In this document: piece after piece, positions 61,640-64,000 of the stretch
How positions within the stretch are numbered: position 1 is the first letter of the stretch
How the letters are laid out: every line of letters starts with the position of its first letter
From: Rusavskia elegans
Lineage: Eukaryota; Ascomycota; Lecanoromycetes; Teloschistales; Teloschistaceae
Reading direction: 5' to 3'
Length of the DNA stretch: 64,000 bases
NCBI GenBank assembly: GCA_011316305.1
Contig: SAUG01000092.1
Coordinates: 186,001-250,000, forward strand
Program-made: the position numbers and the translations under genes
The notes under the pieces: generated by a model
The model's database searches: none
Told to the model about the DNA's origin: nothing
The model's input: the letters and a program-made list of their open reading frames with translations, nothing else

Positions 61640-62860
61640 TCTAGATAATAGAAAGTATCGAAATCTATAATAGCTAATTTAATAATCTAGCGATATTATT
61701 AAATATTAAATTCTTTAATTTTTATAAAATTTAAAAAAATATTATAATCTATCTAGATCTATACTATATACTTCGCGCCTTCGAAATAATATTTTTATTA
61801 TTTAAAAATATTAATAATAGTAAATAGTTCGGTATTATATATTTTATAATTATATTCGGTAGAAAATATCTTCTTTAACTAGAGTATAACTAAATACTAG
61901 TAACTATTTATATTAAATTAAACTATAATTCTAGCTAATTTAATTCTAGAAATATTAAATTTAATACGGATTTTCTTTTCCGGATCGAAATAATATAATA
62001 TTTCGGCGATATTAAAAACGCGTTTTAGTTTTTTAAAAGCTTTTTAAATTCTAATAATCTAGCGAAATAGTTTCGACTTCTTTCTACTAACGCTTCTAAT
62101 AAGTAAACTAATTAGAAGTACTATAATACGGAAATACTAGTAAATAAAACGCCGATAGAAATTAATAAACTTTAAAAAAAATCTATACCTCCCGGTAAAT
62201 CTTTAAAACTAGCTATTTTTTAATAGTCGCTATTCGTTCCGGGTCTATCGATATATCTTTTATAAAGATAATAAAGTTTAAAAACTCTATACTTTTAACG
62301 TTAAAAGTATACTTTTTAAAATTAAAATATAACTATATATTCCGAAATTTAAAAGTAATCTATCGGATATAATTTTAATATTTTTCTTTCGAATTAAAAA
62401 AGATTAGAATATTATCTAGATAGATTATATAATAAATATTAACTAACTTTTCGAAAATCTGATTAATATAAGCCTAGAATATTATAGATATATTAGTAAG
62501 ATCGAAAGATATAATAAAATATTTAAAATATTTATATTTTATATAAAACGCGATTTTCTATTTATTATTTTTTTAATCCAAATTTAATAGTAGATATTTT
62601 TAATATTATATTTAGAAAAGTACTTTACTTCTAATAATCTATCTAGAATTCTAGAAATAAAAAGTAAAAGATAATAGTTTTTAATTATTATCTTATTGTT
62701 GCCTCTATAGTCGATATATATATAAAAACTACTGATTTTCTTCGGTATAAAAAAGATTAGAACATTTATAGAAAATATTAAATAACGAATCTAGTACTTT
62801 TTTAAAACGTTATCTATATAATTCTATAGTTCATCGAACGCGCGCTTAAATAGGCTATAA
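61640..62860 (-). pseudogene. Gypsy-2b reverse transcriptase and RNase H relic
   Basis: On the minus strand, an RT fingers segment with ICVDYRGNN/NRYPLPLI-type remnants lies at about 62.60-62.75 kb. The active site at 62411-62422 reads YLDN followed by ILIF (family YLDD, second Asp to Asn). The connection FFLKFINFYRRFISSF at about 62.15-62.20 kb matches gypsy VFLGFINFYRRFI. RNase H at about 61.68-62.0 kb reads ILYYFDPERKIRIE, then FSTEYNYKIYNTKL and IKIFK, like the gypsy segment with YDKELLAI. TAA/TAG stops are frequent. Confidence 0.85.
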
Positions 62861-63246
62861 ATTAGGCTATATAGCGGATTTTATCTATCTAGTTTAATTA
62901 TATAATCGGTATTTCTAAAAGATAGTAGAAAGTCTACTAGATATATATTATAAACCTCGATTTCCTTAAAATTTTAAGAAAAAAAAAAGATTAAATACTG
63001 TTTTTCTAATAAAGAAAATAGCTAGGCTTCTAATAATATAAGGAAATTATAGAATTCTAGAATATTCTAGTTTTTATTTTATTCAGAAACTGGTATATAT
63101 ATAATATAAAGTAGATATTTATCTAGATAAACTATAGTTTTAAAAATTTTCTTTTTTTTTTTATAGATATACAATATTACTATTTTAATAGTAAAACTTT
63201 GTTCTATAAAACGCGATAATAAAACTAATATAAAAAATTAATAAAA

Positions 63247-63649
63247 TATATTATCTCTTTCGTTTAAAAGGCGTTACGTTCGAGTCTAGCTATAGCCGTA
63301 GACGTAGTCCGAACTACTAAATAGTAAAGGAATCCTAGCGTAGATTATTAAAACTAGTTCTATATAGCTATTGGAATAAAGCTATAATACTACGAAATAC
63401 CTTCGTTATAAAGATAATTAAAAGGAATAGAGCTAAATATATTTAATAATTATATTAATAACTAATTAAAAAAGCTATCTAATAGATATAAAAAACGATA
63501 TATATAGTAAAAAGGCCGATTTATCCGACAGAGCCGATCTACTAAATAGAGGCGATCCTATAGCTCTAGCGGCTCTAACTAGACTAAGCTATTAGTCCGC
63601 TTGTCTAAATAATAAATGTAAATATTCCTATAAAATCTTAGACGTAATA
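63247..63649 (-). repeat. Gypsy-2b 5' LTR
   Basis: This 403-bp LTR is equal in length to 42890-43292. It starts TATATTATCTCT and ends TAGACGTAATA. It keeps GGCGTTACGTTCGAGTCTAG and GCTCTAGCGGCTCTAAC, better preserved than in the other copies. Confidence 0.88.
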
Positions 63650-64000
63650 TTTATAGAATATATCAATATTAAAAATTAATTTTCTAAACGAAAGTATTGA
63701 ACGTCGCTATAAATATAGATTATTAATTTTAATTTATCTATATACGTTATATCAACGCGACAGTTTTTAATTTTTATAGATAAAAACGGAATTAGTTATT
63801 TAATTATTTTAAAGATTTTTTCTCGAACGGCTTTATAATATTATATATCGCTATTAATAATCTAATCTAATTTCTTGAATATAATTTTAGATAAAAATAT
63901 TATTACCGTAAACAACGTTTTCGAAATATTATTATTAGCTAAAACGACCGTTTAAAAAAATTGAATCGAAGATTTAACTTCGACAATAATAAAAACTATT
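63650..64000. other. RIP-mutated DNA at the window edge
   Basis: There is no recognisable feature. A few CpA sites near 63.7-63.8 kb suggest weaker RIP than in the LTR. Confidence 0.5.

Larger units (their letters stand above)
60950..63649 (-). mobile_element. Gypsy-2b: shortened second copy of Gypsy-2
   Basis: It is defined by its 5' LTR at 63247-63649 and a minus-strand RT/RNase H relic. The stretch next to the LTR (about 63.08-63.15 kb, GAAACTGGTATATATA) matches Gypsy-2 at about 42.73 kb. Only about 0.5 kb separates the LTR from RT, against more than 2 kb in Gypsy-2, so gag and protease are largely deleted. The left end is not sharply defined and no 3' LTR was found. Confidence 0.78.

Overview
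The window looks like a repeat-filled, AT-rich block from a filamentous ascomycete (Pezizomycotina) that has been mutated by RIP (repeat-induced point mutation). CpA and TpG are nearly absent on both strands over most of the 64 kb, TpA is very common, and CpG, CpT and CpC persist. This is the expected result of C-to-T change at CpA. It removes ATG, TGG, Cys and His codons, turns CAA/CAG into TAA/TAG, and leaves almost no open frames. I found no intact gene. What can be recognised is a graveyard of nested transposons, read here from relic protein motifs, paired LTRs, target-site duplications (TSDs) and inverted repeats.

Layout: 1-3.03 kb unassigned. 3.03-10.68 kb Copia-1, complete, minus strand, 176-bp LTRs, TSD TAAAA/TAAAG. 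10.7-16.76 kb unassigned, with one SINE-like copy. 16.76-22.49 kb Copia-2, a truncated relative of Copia-1 carrying two TIR elements flanked by TA (MITE-A and MITE-B). 22.5-37.2 kb mostly unassigned, with a second inverted copy of MITE-A, a MITE-B-like end, a hAT-type MITE, an AAT microsatellite and a polypyrimidine tract. 37.30-37.76 kb a second hAT-type MITE. 37.99-43.29 kb Gypsy-2, minus strand, about 405-bp LTRs, containing a tRNA-derived SINE with a perfect 17-bp TSD. 43.34-58.69 kb Copia-3, minus strand, split by the plus-strand chromodomain element Gypsy-1 (48.05-55.51 kb, 241-bp LTRs, exact TSD ATTAT) and, in its 5' LTR, by a 1.14-kb TIR element. 58.7-59.3 kb a weakly RIPed spacer. 59.3-60.9 kb unassigned. 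60.95-63.65 kb a shortened second Gypsy-2 copy.

The elements record an order of events. Copia-3 was interrupted by Gypsy-1; Copia-2 was interrupted by MITE-A and MITE-B; Gypsy-2 was interrupted by the SINE. RIP has altered relic catalytic motifs (YVDD to YINN, CCHC zinc knuckle to all-Tyr). Weakly mutated islands (37.77-37.98, 41.08-41.20, 48.74-48.89 and 58.69-59.29 kb) probably mark unique DNA, late arrivals or low-copy segments. The most distinctive signal is repeated association of tRNA-like Pol III promoter sequences with small elements: one clear SINE, a second SINE-like family, and tRNA-like cores inside both TA-flanked TIR elements. All alignments and translations were made by eye, so domain limits are approximate, usually within 50-100 bp; LTR, TSD and TIR limits are more exact.
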